From Bifidobacterium sp. ESL0769 (GTDB taxonomy: Bacteria > Actinomycetota > Actinomycetes > Actinomycetales > Bifidobacteriaceae), in the NCBI RefSeq assembly GCF_029395495.1, contig NZ_CP113918.1:682001-746000 (forward strand): 64,000 nucleotides of DNA, written 5' to 3'. Shown here one piece after another: positions 56,011 through 64,000 of the stretch. The notes beneath the pieces are model-generated. The model searched no databases. It had not been told where the DNA came from and worked only from the letters and a program-made list of their open reading frames with translations. Both the position numbers and the translations under genes were made by a program. Within the stretch, counting starts at the first letter, position 1. Each line of letters opens with the position of its first letter.

Positions 56011-57925
56011 GTATGCTCGCTTCGCGAATAAGTTCTCGAAGAGCCTTGATGGCTCTATCGTCAGTTGATAAAGTTCTTATATCTGGTATTTCCTTAGCAA
56101 ATGGTTCAAATTTAGTGCTAATCATTGCGATATCTGCACCGTTACTCATTTCTTTAAATGCCTCTGACCAATACTTATCATCTTTGTCGGTGCTGGTTTC
56201 CTTATCTTCCAGATGAGGTACTACGAAGATTACACGCAGCGAACTGTTGGATTTAATTGCACTTAATAATGGCTCAGACAGATGATCATCATGTAGTCCA
56301 AAACCTATAACTAACACACATGTTTCAGGTTCTCGTAATGCTTCTAAGTATTGCGACATCATTTCAAGATGAGGTTGTATATAGCTTTGATGGTACTTTT
56401 GCTTAGCTGGAAAAATCATGCAAGCATCGTCTCCGCTGACGTGCTCGTCGATAGTGATTGCATTTTTAACCCTTTTCCAGTCTACTGATCCGTGAATTTT
56501 GTATAACTTAATTACTCCTTCTTGCAGAACAGAATTATGCTCCGATTCAGAGGTCTTGCGTACTATATCGTATCCGAAGAAACTCGGATCATAAATTCTT
56601 GGGTTGGTAAAAGAAAAACCGTCAATAAGAACTTGTCCTTTTTGCCCAGCTGCAGTTTCAAAGCACCGGTCGTAATTGGTAGTAAATAATTTAGGGCGAG
56701 GAGCATTTGTACGACGACGAGACAACTTTTGTAAGAAAACACTATGAGCGTTTAAGCTGCAAGTTTTATTAAGCAGTTCCGGACTTGAGTTAAAGATTAA
56801 TTCGAGTAAATTATTTTTCCATTTTTCGACAGATTCATAGTCCTCAGACTTTCTTTCTTTCGAACGCTTAAGATAAGTTTCGGCTTTATTCAAAAGTAAT
56901 TCTACAGGGTATTGTTTCGAATCGCCTTGTTTTTTGTATTCTTTCCCGTCTAAAGCTTTGACGAAAATACTGATTGTGTCTGCATTACCGTTAGTTATTT
57001 GGGGTTTGCATTTATTCCATAGTTCAAGATTCATTCCCCAGATTAAGATACTGCGATTGATAATTTTTTCTCTGATTCTGTCTAAAGCAATTTGCTTGTC
57101 GCTATTATCCTTACTGCTTCTTTTTAACGAACTATAATTTTCTACAAAATTATTAATGGGATTATCCTCATCGCATTTCGTAAGTAAATCATTTTCGGCG
57201 TATGTGTTTAAATATGATGAACATTCTTCGTACAATCCCTCTGCCGGATTTAAGAATAATCTACAACAATCGAGTATTGTATTTTTCATCTTAGAAAGGC
57301 ATTGCTTTAATGCTTCATTTTCTTTGTAAAGTCTTTCTTTTGTCGTTTCTTTAGGACTAGAGTTCTTTTCGTCTCTTGTTTCGGGCTTTATTGCTAATGA
57401 ACTTTCAGCTGCACCTGGGGTTTTTGTCGCTATTTCCGCAGCAGATTCTTCTTTATGGTAGGAGTCGACAAGAAGCTCAATAATACTTAGAAAATTCTCA
57501 ATGTTATCCTCCTTTGTGACGTCATAATTTAATCTTCTTTGCAAGATATCTTTTATGTCGTCGGTAATGAACGGTTGACATTTAATCCATAAATCCCACA
57601 TGCTTGGGCCATTCATAGGGTCTAAAGAAGTGCCCGATCCGGCTAAAACTATGAGATTAGACATCTGCAATGAAGACAAGAGATAGCTATCGAGTGTGCT
57701 TCTAACTTCGTTATTTTCAGTCCACTTTGTCTTATCTTTTTTGAATTGTGCATTTGCAGCTTCTTCCTCGTTTGGGGAGCTGTATGTATTTGCGTTTGAA
57801 GGTTCTTCGGGCTTTTTAAGAGAGGTATCTAAGGTTAACCAAGGACCTTTGTGAATTTTAAATCCTATCAAATTTTTACTCTCGGCAGGCTTTGATGGTT
57901 CTGCATCTTTGCTGGCTTTACTCAA
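56003..57925 (-). CDS. SIR2-domain NADase of a SIR2-HerA defence system
   Basis: The reading frame extends to 58108; about 640 residues from the TTG at 57925 chosen here. The SIR2 fold is shown by NLIVLAGSGTSLD, FTTNYDRCFE (Asn), YKIHGSVDW (catalytic His) and VLVIGFGLHDDHL. A helical insert of about 350 residues lies between the first and second parts. Such SIR2 proteins hydrolyse NAD+ when the HerA partner senses infection (SIR2-HerA, also called Nezha). The start is unclear: ATG 58108 lies inside the adh start codon region; TTG 57925 has GAGG five bases upstream; TTG 57871 is also possible. AT-rich (about 37 per cent GC by eye). Confidence 0.85.
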   Translation of the reverse strand: MSKASKDAEPSKPAESKNLIGFKIHKGPWLTLDTSLKKPEEPSNANTYSSPNEEEAANAQFKKDKTKWTENNEVRSTLDSYLLSSLQMSNLIVLAGSGTSLDPMNGPSMWDLWIKCQPFITDDIKDILQRRLNYDVTKEDNIENFLSIIELLVDSYHKEESAAEIATKTPGAAESSLAIKPETRDEKNSSPKETTKERLYKENEALKQCLSKMKNTILDCCRLFLNPAEGLYEECSSYLNTYAENDLLTKCDEDNPINNFVENYSSLKRSSKDNSDKQIALDRIREKIINRSILIWGMNLELWNKCKPQITNGNADTISIFVKALDGKEYKKQGDSKQYPVELLLNKAETYLKRSKERKSEDYESVEKWKNNLLELIFNSSPELLNKTCSLNAHSVFLQKLSRRRTNAPRPKLFTTNYDRCFETAAGQKGQVLIDGFSFTNPRIYDPSFFGYDIVRKTSESEHNSVLQEGVIKLYKIHGSVDWKRVKNAITIDEHVSGDDACMIFPAKQKYHQSYIQPHLEMMSQYLEALREPETCVLVIGFGLHDDHLSEPLLSAIKSNSSLRVIFVVPHLEDKETSTDKDDKYWSEAFKEMSNGADIAMISTKFEPFAKEIPDIRTLSTDDRAIKALRELIREASIHD

Positions 57926-58098
57926 GATTGCCTCATTTCGTTTCGATTTAAGATAATTCCATTTTCGTATTATGTATGGATAACTGTTTTTAAGTATGAA
58001 TGCATGATGCTGGCTTAAATTAGATTCATTATCGTGAGAATCTTTAGAATTATTGCTGTTGATTAGAATATAGGCTGTTAAGCCAAAGGAGCACAACC

Positions 58099-59049
58099 AT
58101 GAAAGCATGGAGATTTTACGGGACTAACAAGCCGCTGAAGTTGGAGGAGGTGCCGGAGCCGCATGCTAAGGCGGGCGAGGTCGTCGTCGACATGAAAGCG
58201 GTCGGACTTTGTCACACGGACGTCGGGTTCCTGACTGATCCGGGCTGGATGACGGGGCACACCGTGCCGTTTACGCTCGGCCATGAGGACGCCGGCGTCG
58301 TCAGCGAGGTCGGGGAAGGTGTCGAAGGCTTCAAGGTTGGTGACAGGGTCGCGATTTGCCCGACCACCTCGGCTGGCACGCCAGGCGGCAGCTTCGATGG
58401 CGGCTATGGTGAGAAGGTCGAGATCGGGGCGCAGGCGCTGGTGCCGATTCCCGATTCGGTCGATTTCGTCAGGGGAGCGGCGGCGACCGACGCGGGCATG
58501 ACCTCCTACCACGCCGTCGCCACGCGCGCGGCCGTGAAGAAAGGTGAGAACGTCTGCATCATCGGTGTCGGCGGGCTGGGGCAGATTGGCGCTCGCGTCG
58601 CGTATCTGCTCGGCGCCAACCTCTACGTCGCCGAGGTCAAGGAGTCCGCATGGCCGATGGCCAAGGATCTGGGCGCCATCGACGTGAAGAAGTCCGTCGC
58701 CGATTTCGCTGCCGACGGCATCAAGTTCGACAAGGTCATCGATTTCGCGGGCTTTGGCACCACCACGGCCCAGGCCATCGAGGCGTGCAACAAACACGGT
58801 GTCGTGGTGCTCGTGGGCATGGGTCGGCTCGAAAGCACCATCAACACCAAGGCGCTCATCATGAGCCAGGTCGACCTGCGCGGCTCAAACGGCGGTATCA
58901 AGGAAGACATCGCCGGCGTCTACGAGCTCATGGCGTCCGGCAAGCTCGACCCGGTCACCACCAAAATCCCGTTCAGCGAGATTCCCGAAGGCCTCAAGAA
59001 GCTGCAGGCCGGCGACGTCCGCGGTCGTCTCGTTGCTGTGTATGAGTGA
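58099..59049 (+). CDS. adh: Zinc-dependent alcohol dehydrogenase (MDR family)
   Basis: 316 residues. Catalytic zinc ligands appear in GLCHTDVGF (Cys) and LGHEDAGVV (His/Glu). The Rossmann nucleotide fold is CIIGVGGLGQIGARVA. The loop where four Cys usually bind structural zinc is reduced to ICPTTSAGTPGG, with one Cys. Oxidises an alcohol or reduces an aldehyde with NAD(P)H; substrate unknown. AAGGAG precedes ATG. GC content returns to core values, marking the right edge of the defence island. Confidence 0.88.
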   Translation: MKAWRFYGTNKPLKLEEVPEPHAKAGEVVVDMKAVGLCHTDVGFLTDPGWMTGHTVPFTLGHEDAGVVSEVGEGVEGFKVGDRVAICPTTSAGTPGGSFDGGYGEKVEIGAQALVPIPDSVDFVRGAAATDAGMTSYHAVATRAAVKKGENVCIIGVGGLGQIGARVAYLLGANLYVAEVKESAWPMAKDLGAIDVKKSVADFAADGIKFDKVIDFAGFGTTTAQAIEACNKHGVVVLVGMGRLESTINTKALIMSQVDLRGSNGGIKEDIAGVYELMASGKLDPVTTKIPFSEIPEGLKKLQAGDVRGRLVAVYE

Positions 59050-59077
59050 ACCGCATTGCGTCTAGTGGCACTTTATT

Positions 59078-59113
59078 AAAGGTGTAGTTGGGTTGCAGCT
59101 CAACTACACCTTT
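59078..59113 (+). terminator. Terminator of adh
   Basis: AAAGGTGTAGTTG (59078-59090) pairs perfectly with CAACTACACCTTT (59101-59113), followed by ATATTTA. The remaining 59114-59365 has no supportable gene; a 63-codon minus-strand frame at 59197-59388 diverges from the oxidoreductase but lacks evidence. Confidence 0.85.
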
Positions 59114-59368
59114 ATATTTAGAAGATTCTTATATGGCGAGTGCATTTACATGCCTTGGCCGACGTAAATGTGGAAGGACCCTTGATTTGAGCACTGTTAG
59201 TAGGCTTGAGGGTCACTGTTGCTATTTAATATCTCAGTTGGATTGAATGTTGTCCATTCACGGTGTGTGTCGTTTATAGGTGTTAGTGGGTTTGCTTCGA
59301 TTCGGAGTGATTTTCTGATACTGGAAGTCCATGAACGGATTGATTCATTATAGCTTCGGCATTTTGGG

Positions 59369-59452
59369 ACAAATGAAGTATCAAACATGGCAAAATCTCC
59401 CGAATTTTATGTCAGCTGCTTCATTTGTCACACTATACGCTACAAATGAAGC
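59369..59452 (+). promoter_or_regulatory. Three-site operator upstream of the flavodoxin-fold oxidoreductase
   Basis: GCTTCATTTGT (59418-59428) and ACAAATGAAGC (59442-59452) are perfect inverted repeats 13 bp apart. A third half-site, ACAAATGAAGTAT, lies at 59369-59381. ACTATAC between the inverted arms resembles a -10 box, so a bound repressor would block the promoter. Confidence 0.7.
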
Positions 59453-59493
59453 ATGAACGTTCAAAAATCGCGTTTCGTCCGTACAATGGTGAC

Positions 59494-60093
59494 ATGACCA
59501 AATTCCTAGCATTTACGGCGAATCCGGATCCGGAATCGCTGACGCAATATATCGGCAAGGCGTTCCTCGAGGGCGGCGCGAGCAAGGGCGCGGACATCGA
59601 GTTCGTCGACCTGCATGCCATCGGCTTCGACCCGACCTACCGCATGGCCGACCGCAAACAGTACCTCAACGAAGGGCCGATGCCCGACGACGTGGCCGCG
59701 CTACAGCAGAAGATTCTCGGTGCCGACATCATTGCGCTGGTCTGCCCGATCTATTGGTGCTCGATGCCCGCGATGATGAAGGGTTTCACCGAGCGTGTGC
59801 TCTGCCGTCACTTCGGCTACAACCCGGGCCACAGCAAGTCCGTAATCGCCGACAAGAAGTTCCGCTTCATCATGCTCACTGGCAGCTCGGAGCAGTGGTA
59901 CCACGAGTCCGGCATCCACGACGCCATCTATAACCAGGTCATCTACTACATGTTCCACCATTACTGTGGGGTCGACGACGCCGAGCTGGTTTACGTCGAT
60001 AACCTCGAGATGGCGGACCCTTCGCCGGAAGCCCATGCGGCCGCGGCCAAGCATATCGAACGCATCAAGGAGCTTGGCGCGTCGATGGCGTGA
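59494..60093 (+). CDS. Flavodoxin-fold NAD(P)H-dependent oxidoreductase
   Basis: About 199 residues. MTKFLAFTANPDPESLTQYIGKAF is the FMN-phosphate loop of the NQO/flavodoxin_2 type. ALVCPIYWCSMPAMMKGFTERVL and IMLTGSSEQWYHESG follow. Predicted two-electron quinone or azo reduction, possibly detoxification. ATG 59494 is chosen to match the family start; its ribosome-binding site (GGTGA) is weak. Controlled by the operator just upstream. Confidence 0.82.
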   Translation: MTKFLAFTANPDPESLTQYIGKAFLEGGASKGADIEFVDLHAIGFDPTYRMADRKQYLNEGPMPDDVAALQQKILGADIIALVCPIYWCSMPAMMKGFTERVLCRHFGYNPGHSKSVIADKKFRFIMLTGSSEQWYHESGIHDAIYNQVIYYMFHHYCGVDDAELVYVDNLEMADPSPEAHAAAAKHIERIKELGASMA

Positions 60094-60208
60094 GTTCGGT
60101 ACGTGCTAAGAAGACTGATGGACGTTTGGAATCGCTTGTATCAAGAATCTTGCGTGCTACTCGGTTGACAGTACCTGTTCGGTTTATCTAAATTAATCCG
60201 TTAAAGAT

Positions 60209-60250
60209 TGAGGCTTTAGAAAACTATGATAGAAGTTTTCTGAAACCTCA
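60209..60250. terminator. Terminator between oxidoreductase and capA-like genes
   Basis: TGAGGCTTTAGAAAAC (60209-60224) pairs with GTTTTCTGAAACCTCA (60235-60250) over 16 bp with two G-T pairs. It lies between convergent genes. Confidence 0.8.
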
Positions 60251-60323
60251 ATTTGTATGTCACAGAATCATAATTAGCAATTAGCGATAGTCACGGTTCC
60301 TAGCGGCGCGGAGTTCCATCAGT

Positions 60324-61685
60324 TTATTTGTGTTCGTCGGTCAGCCGCCACTCGCGCACGACATTGCTGTCGGCACCCAGCGAATAGATGACGTCGTGGA
60401 TGCGTTGCTCCTGTTTCGCGTCGGTCCCCGGGTCCCAACACACGCCGTTTGGATAGTCGCCCGCAATCGGACACCATCGGTACTGCCCTTGCTGCATATT
60501 GGCGGTAGGGACCCAGTCGATTCGATTGACTCGCCAAGTTCCAGGTTTGCCGCGTTTGCCGGCGAACTGGATGCGAGCACTGACGCCCTGGTTGTTGACC
60601 TCGTTGCCGGGAATATAGGAAGTGACGGTCACCGCGTTGCCGAGCCCGTAGACGATCCATGTATTGTGATATTTCTCAATCGGTTGTGCGCAGTGGCATC
60701 CGGCCCCATAGATAACGTCGAACGCCCCGGTATCCGCGAGTTCGTGCGCTTCCGAAACCTGCCACGAATCAGCTTTCGTCAGATATTCCTGCACTGAATG
60801 CATGGCTATCGCCACCACGTCCGCGCCCTGCTGCCGTGCCGCTTTCGCCTTGGTGACGGCTTTCTGGATGTCGGCTTCGTGATTAGGGTCGCCCGCCTCG
60901 CGCAGCCTGTCGACCTGCCAATCCTGGTCGGCGGTCATGCCGTTGAGCGAAACCGTCCCGGTGATCAGCCCGAGCTTGCCGCCGCCGGTGGGGGAGTTGA
61001 TGACCAGCGGTTTCTTCGAATCCTCTTCAGTTTTGTATGATCCGGTCTGGGCGATGCCGTCGGCCGCGAGCGTGTCCCAGAGCCTCGCGATACCGGCGCT
61101 GCCTTGGTCCCAGGAGTGGTTCGTCCCATGCGTGCACGCGTTGTAGCCGACATGCGCCGCGGCGTCCGCCACCTCCGGGGGAATGTTGAAGATCGGGTAT
61201 GCGGAATATGGCCCGCCGCGCGGTGCGATGGGCGTCTCGAACTCGCACACCGAAATATCGGAAGCCTGAATATACGGTTTCATATTCGCGAACAGCGGGT
61301 CGAAATTGAAGGCCGTGCCGTCGGTTGCGCTCGGATTGTTCTGGAAATTCTTCCAAAGACCCTCGTGGAAGAGCAGGTCGCCGTTGACGAACAGGGCGAT
61401 GCAGTCGTCGTCCGGGCAGTCGGGGGAGTTGCCGTGATGTGTTGTGACCGGTTTCGGCGTGCTCTTCTTATTAATGGCGGCGTTCGAGGCCGTGACATCG
61501 CTGGCAGTCGTGGAGGCGTTGTGGCTTCGCATACCGAAGAACAATGCCGCGCCCACAATAACGAGTAAAGCCAGCACGATAATGCCCGCTCCCCAAAGTC
61601 GGGGCAGCGGCGATGCCCTATGAGTCGAGATATTGCCCATGGAATTGTTCGTGTGTCGCGGGCCGTGTTTGGGATTGGACTTCAT
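60324..61685 (-). CDS. CapA family protein (metallophosphatase-like, membrane-anchored)
   Basis: 453 residues. One membrane helix (LWGAGIIVLALLVIVGAALFFGMR) after a short cytoplasmic start, then a Ser/Thr linker and a CapA domain outside the cell. Domain motifs: FVNGDLLFHEGLW, ISVCEFETPIAP, ACTHGTNHSWDQG, VVAIAMHSVQEY, YGAGCHCAQPIEKY and VYGLGNAV. CapA proteins take part in poly-gamma-glutamate and capsule synthesis. The gene is translationally coupled to an upstream ATP-grasp-like gene, which could supply a ligase activity. Confidence 0.85.
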   Translation of the reverse strand: MKSNPKHGPRHTNNSMGNISTHRASPLPRLWGAGIIVLALLVIVGAALFFGMRSHNASTTASDVTASNAAINKKSTPKPVTTHHGNSPDCPDDDCIALFVNGDLLFHEGLWKNFQNNPSATDGTAFNFDPLFANMKPYIQASDISVCEFETPIAPRGGPYSAYPIFNIPPEVADAAAHVGYNACTHGTNHSWDQGSAGIARLWDTLAADGIAQTGSYKTEEDSKKPLVINSPTGGGKLGLITGTVSLNGMTADQDWQVDRLREAGDPNHEADIQKAVTKAKAARQQGADVVAIAMHSVQEYLTKADSWQVSEAHELADTGAFDVIYGAGCHCAQPIEKYHNTWIVYGLGNAVTVTSYIPGNEVNNQGVSARIQFAGKRGKPGTWRVNRIDWVPTANMQQGQYRWCPIAGDYPNGVCWDPGTDAKQEQRIHDVIYSLGADSNVVREWRLTDEHK

Positions 61686-62989
61686 CGTGCATTCTCTTTC
61701 GTCTGTTCGTCTTCGTCGTTGCCGGTTTCTCTGTTTCCAAGGATACTCTTTACGACAGTTTGACCGAATCGGTCATACCGGTGCTCGGCATGGCTGACCA
61801 TCCACGGGTCAGGAACGTAGATAGCGCTCTCTGGAACGCTTTGACCGTTTCGCTTTTTGAAAGTGCCGTCGTCATTTTGGATTATCCGACAATCCGATAT
61901 CGCTTGCAAAAAAGCGTTGGTTTCGTCCGCGGTTTGGAATGGATAGGGCGTGGTACACCAAACAGGACCGGCTTCGATAATCACAGGCTGAGCAATTGCC
62001 GAAAAGGATGGAGGCATTTTGTTTTCTTCGATATCCCGGAATCCTACGATGATACTGGCATTATCGAGATGGCTTGACTGCGCAGCCTGGGTTGCCGCCG
62101 ATTCAGCAATGGCGCGGTAGGAATCATGGAATCGTGCCCCGTCGAACACGGTGAGAATATCATGGCTGTCTTCATCACCCGAGCGGTGAACGCAATATCC
62201 GCTGGAAGCCACGGCTTTCCCGCCGTTGACGATAACGCACCATTCTTCGCGAATGCCGTCAACATGGGTGCTAATGGCAATCAGCGAATCTTCGGGAGCT
62301 TTACTCAGGTCGCGCTGCAATTCATCAAGATTTCTTCGCGCCGCTCTGAATTCAGGAACCCGTCCGCGGCTCAGTTGCGACCAAGGACGTCCACCCAGTC
62401 CTTCCGGCAGCTTGGCCCATCTACGAATTTCGGAGACGGAGGCGATGATGACGTTTCGTTGCGTTAATTTTCGGGGTAAACGGGCCAGCCAATCCGCGGT
62501 CGGCGCTTCAAAAACTAGCAGAGATAGGTTATGTCTAATTCTCCAGTGATTATTGGCAATCAGCAAATCGGCCGTAATCCATATGGTAGTAGTATTTTCA
62601 ATCTCACGAGTCGGTTCGAAACCGTAGTCATAAGTGGCTGTCCAATTATCAAGAGGATTTTCGAATTGTGATTGTGTCGTCAATACCGTTCGTTGCTCTA
62701 TCGATACGGTTCTGCCGTCTAACGAACCCGGCTTGCTTTCCTTATTATTCTGCGGTTTTACCTGTATAGCATCGTGAGAAAGAGGTACCTTCTTCTTTGC
62801 GGAACTATCATCCGCAGAGGCGATACTCGACTGTGACATATTTGTCATGTGAGCTTTGTCGAAATACTCCTTGAAAGCTTCCTGAACCCAGGAAAGCGGG
62901 CTGATAATGGTCAGATTGGCGCTCAATTTCCCTCCGTTATCGATAGGTTCCGATAAATAGTTCAAGTTTACCGACAGGCTTTGAAACAC
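61682..62989 (-). CDS. ATP-grasp-like protein (DUF4343-like)
   Basis: 435 residues, no membrane segment. Residues 1-110 are variable; the middle has TTIWITADLLIANNHWRIRHNLSLLVFEAP. The C-terminal half has EWCVIVNGGKAVASSGYCV and QPVIIEAGPVWCTTPYPF, the pattern of ATP-grasp DUF4343-like proteins (an Arg/Trp-type EYRCF strand followed by VVEANPxW). The stop overlaps the capA start by four bases. Start uncertain: ATG 62989 is used; ATG 62845 (MTNMSQS) is possible. Inferred: an ATP-dependent carboxylate-amine ligase acting with CapA. Confidence 0.5.
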   Translation of the reverse strand: MFQSLSVNLNYLSEPIDNGGKLSANLTIISPLSWVQEAFKEYFDKAHMTNMSQSSIASADDSSAKKKVPLSHDAIQVKPQNNKESKPGSLDGRTVSIEQRTVLTTQSQFENPLDNWTATYDYGFEPTREIENTTTIWITADLLIANNHWRIRHNLSLLVFEAPTADWLARLPRKLTQRNVIIASVSEIRRWAKLPEGLGGRPWSQLSRGRVPEFRAARRNLDELQRDLSKAPEDSLIAISTHVDGIREEWCVIVNGGKAVASSGYCVHRSGDEDSHDILTVFDGARFHDSYRAIAESAATQAAQSSHLDNASIIVGFRDIEENKMPPSFSAIAQPVIIEAGPVWCTTPYPFQTADETNAFLQAISDCRIIQNDDGTFKKRNGQSVPESAIYVPDPWMVSHAEHRYDRFGQTVVKSILGNRETGNDEDEQTKENAR

Positions 62990-63204
62990 GCGGAAATGTT
63001 GCGAATACTGGGTTCAGGCAAGTATTTTCCCGATAATAGAACGGACAATAATTAGACAGATTCGAACCGGCGGATTTATTCCCGCTTGCCTCGCAGCTAA
63101 ATATGACACAACTGTTGGTCTTGTTTAGTATTGCCCCTACAAGCTTGCTTGTGAATGAAGTAAATGAATAGGCAAAAATTACACAACTTTAAGGAGTCAC
63201 TATC

Positions 63205-63741
63205 ATGACCAAGATTGCCGTTTTCGTCGGATCGCTGCGCAAGGATTCTTTCAACTTGAGCCTCGCCAAGAACGTTGAGCGCCTTTCGCCCGAAGGTGTC
63301 GAATTCGACTACATCGATATGGACCTGCCGCTTTACAACCAGGACCTCGACGGCGACATGCCGGCCAAGGTCGTCGAGATGAAGAAGACCGTTGAGGCCG
63401 CCGACGGCGTGCTGTTCGTCACCCCGGAATACAACCGCAGCTTCTCCGGCGTCATCAAGAACGCCATTGATTGGGCCTCCCGTCCGTGGGGCCAGAGCTC
63501 CTTCACTGGCAAGCCCGCCGCCATCATCGGTGCCTCCATGGGTGCCCTTGGCGCCACCCAGGCCCAGCACGACCTGCGCAACGTTGCCCTCTTCTTTGAC
63601 ATGAAGCTCATGGGCCAGCCCGAGGTCTACTTCAACGCCGCAACCGGTCTCGACGAGGACGGCAAGGCCGTCGAGAGCTCCGAAGACTTCCTGCGTGGCT
63701 TCGCTGAGGCGTTCGCCAAGCACGTTGAGGCCAACAAGTAA
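63205..63741 (+). CDS. NADPH-dependent FMN reductase
   Basis: 178 residues. FMN-binding VGSLRKDSFNLSLAKN at the start, then VTPEYNRSFSGVIKNAIDWASRP, the family signature, and IIGASMGALGATQAQHDLR. Reduces FMN, quinones or chromate using NAD(P)H. AAGGAG lies nine bases before the ATG. Upstream 62990-63204 is AT-rich and holds the promoter. Confidence 0.9.
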   Translation: MTKIAVFVGSLRKDSFNLSLAKNVERLSPEGVEFDYIDMDLPLYNQDLDGDMPAKVVEMKKTVEAADGVLFVTPEYNRSFSGVIKNAIDWASRPWGQSSFTGKPAAIIGASMGALGATQAQHDLRNVALFFDMKLMGQPEVYFNAATGLDEDGKAVESSEDFLRGFAEAFAKHVEANK

Positions 63742-64000
63742 GTAGTGCTGTCAAAGCGTCGTTTCGTTGCGATACCGGGATTCCGGCGATGCTGGTGATA
63801 TCCGGAAATACTGAGATGCCAACGGTACTGTGAGCGCTGATAATGCAGTATCGTTGGGGCAGTACGGCAATATCGGATACCGCCAATCCTGCCAATTCCG
63901 GCGTTTCAAGTATCGCGACGAAACCTATGGACGCAACGGCCAAGCCGAGGCCGTAACGCCTCAACGATGCAATCGTAAATATTCGATATTCATAATACAA
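63742..64000. other. Non-coding end region with degenerate GATACCGG-type repeats
   Basis: No supportable gene. GATACCGGGATTCCGG, GATATCCGGAAATACTG and GATACCGCCAATCC recur between 63769 and 63900, resembling 34940-35045. A frame running off the right edge on the minus strand has no family features. Confidence 0.35.

Noticed and set aside
59197-59388. Divergent 63-residue regulator gene
   Set aside because: Position is suggestive (opposite an operator), but the frame has no helix-turn-helix pattern and no clear ribosome-binding site.
63632-64000. Partial gene at the right edge, minus strand
   Set aside because: It reads antisense into the FMN reductase gene and through degenerate repeats without family features.

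Overview
The window looks like a chromosome segment of a Gram-positive actinobacterium, most probably an insect-gut Bifidobacterium of the asteroides/bee-associated group. The reasons are a core GC content in the mid-to-high fifties (by eye), frequent GTG/TTG starts, an actinobacterial dacB-tilS-hpt-ftsH-(folK-like)-DUF3180 gene order, and a complete cytochrome bd module. Most bifidobacteria lack such a module, but it is known from the bee group. The organism is an inference, not a database match.

Layout. 0-3.8 kb: a two-gene AAA+ ATPase/subtilase anti-phage module (IetAS type) enclosed by a 24-bp perfect direct repeat, beside tRNA-Phe and tRNA-Asp. 4.2-6.2 kb: a DUF4190 membrane protein, trmB and tRNA-Glu. 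6.6-17.1 kb: two tandem type II NADH dehydrogenases, cydA, cydB, cydD, cydC and a convergent long-chain polyprenyl diphosphate synthase. Together they could oxidise NADH through a quinone to a bd oxidase. 17.2-24.6 kb: MgtC-like protein, an acetoin/diacetyl reductase with a LacI-type palindrome upstream, two GT2 glycosyltransferases, an AI-2E-type permease and a PBP4-type carboxypeptidase. 24.6-30.6 kb: tilS, hpt, ftsH, a decayed FolK-like gene, DUF3180, a small protein and a 27-residue membrane peptide. 30.7-42.5 kb: tesB, two mirror-image long hairpins, ettA, a TIM-barrel protein of unknown function, a peptide deformylase, a DEAD-box helicase with an Arg/Gly-rich tail, a roughly 300-bp array of six 51-bp units, a UvrA-like ATPase and msrAB.

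42.9-58.1 kb: a SWIM/SNF2 helicase is followed by an AT-rich defence island. It holds AbiEi/AbiEii, bracketed by a second, frameshifted copy of the helicase 3' end; three membrane-anchored proteins of unknown function; an EcoRI-type adenine methyltransferase with a DUF262-HNH nuclease; and a SIR2-HerA pair. 58.1-64 kb returns to core-like composition: a zinc-dependent alcohol dehydrogenase, a flavodoxin-fold oxidoreductase behind an inverted-repeat operator, a translationally coupled CapA-like/ATP-grasp-like pair and an NADPH-dependent FMN reductase.

The window thus carries four recognisable phage-defence modules (IetAS, AbiE, methyltransferase plus DUF262-HNH, SIR2-HerA). The least explained items are the 51-bp array at 38 kb, the mirrored hairpins at 31.8-32.0 kb and the membrane-anchored proteins at 49-51.8 kb.
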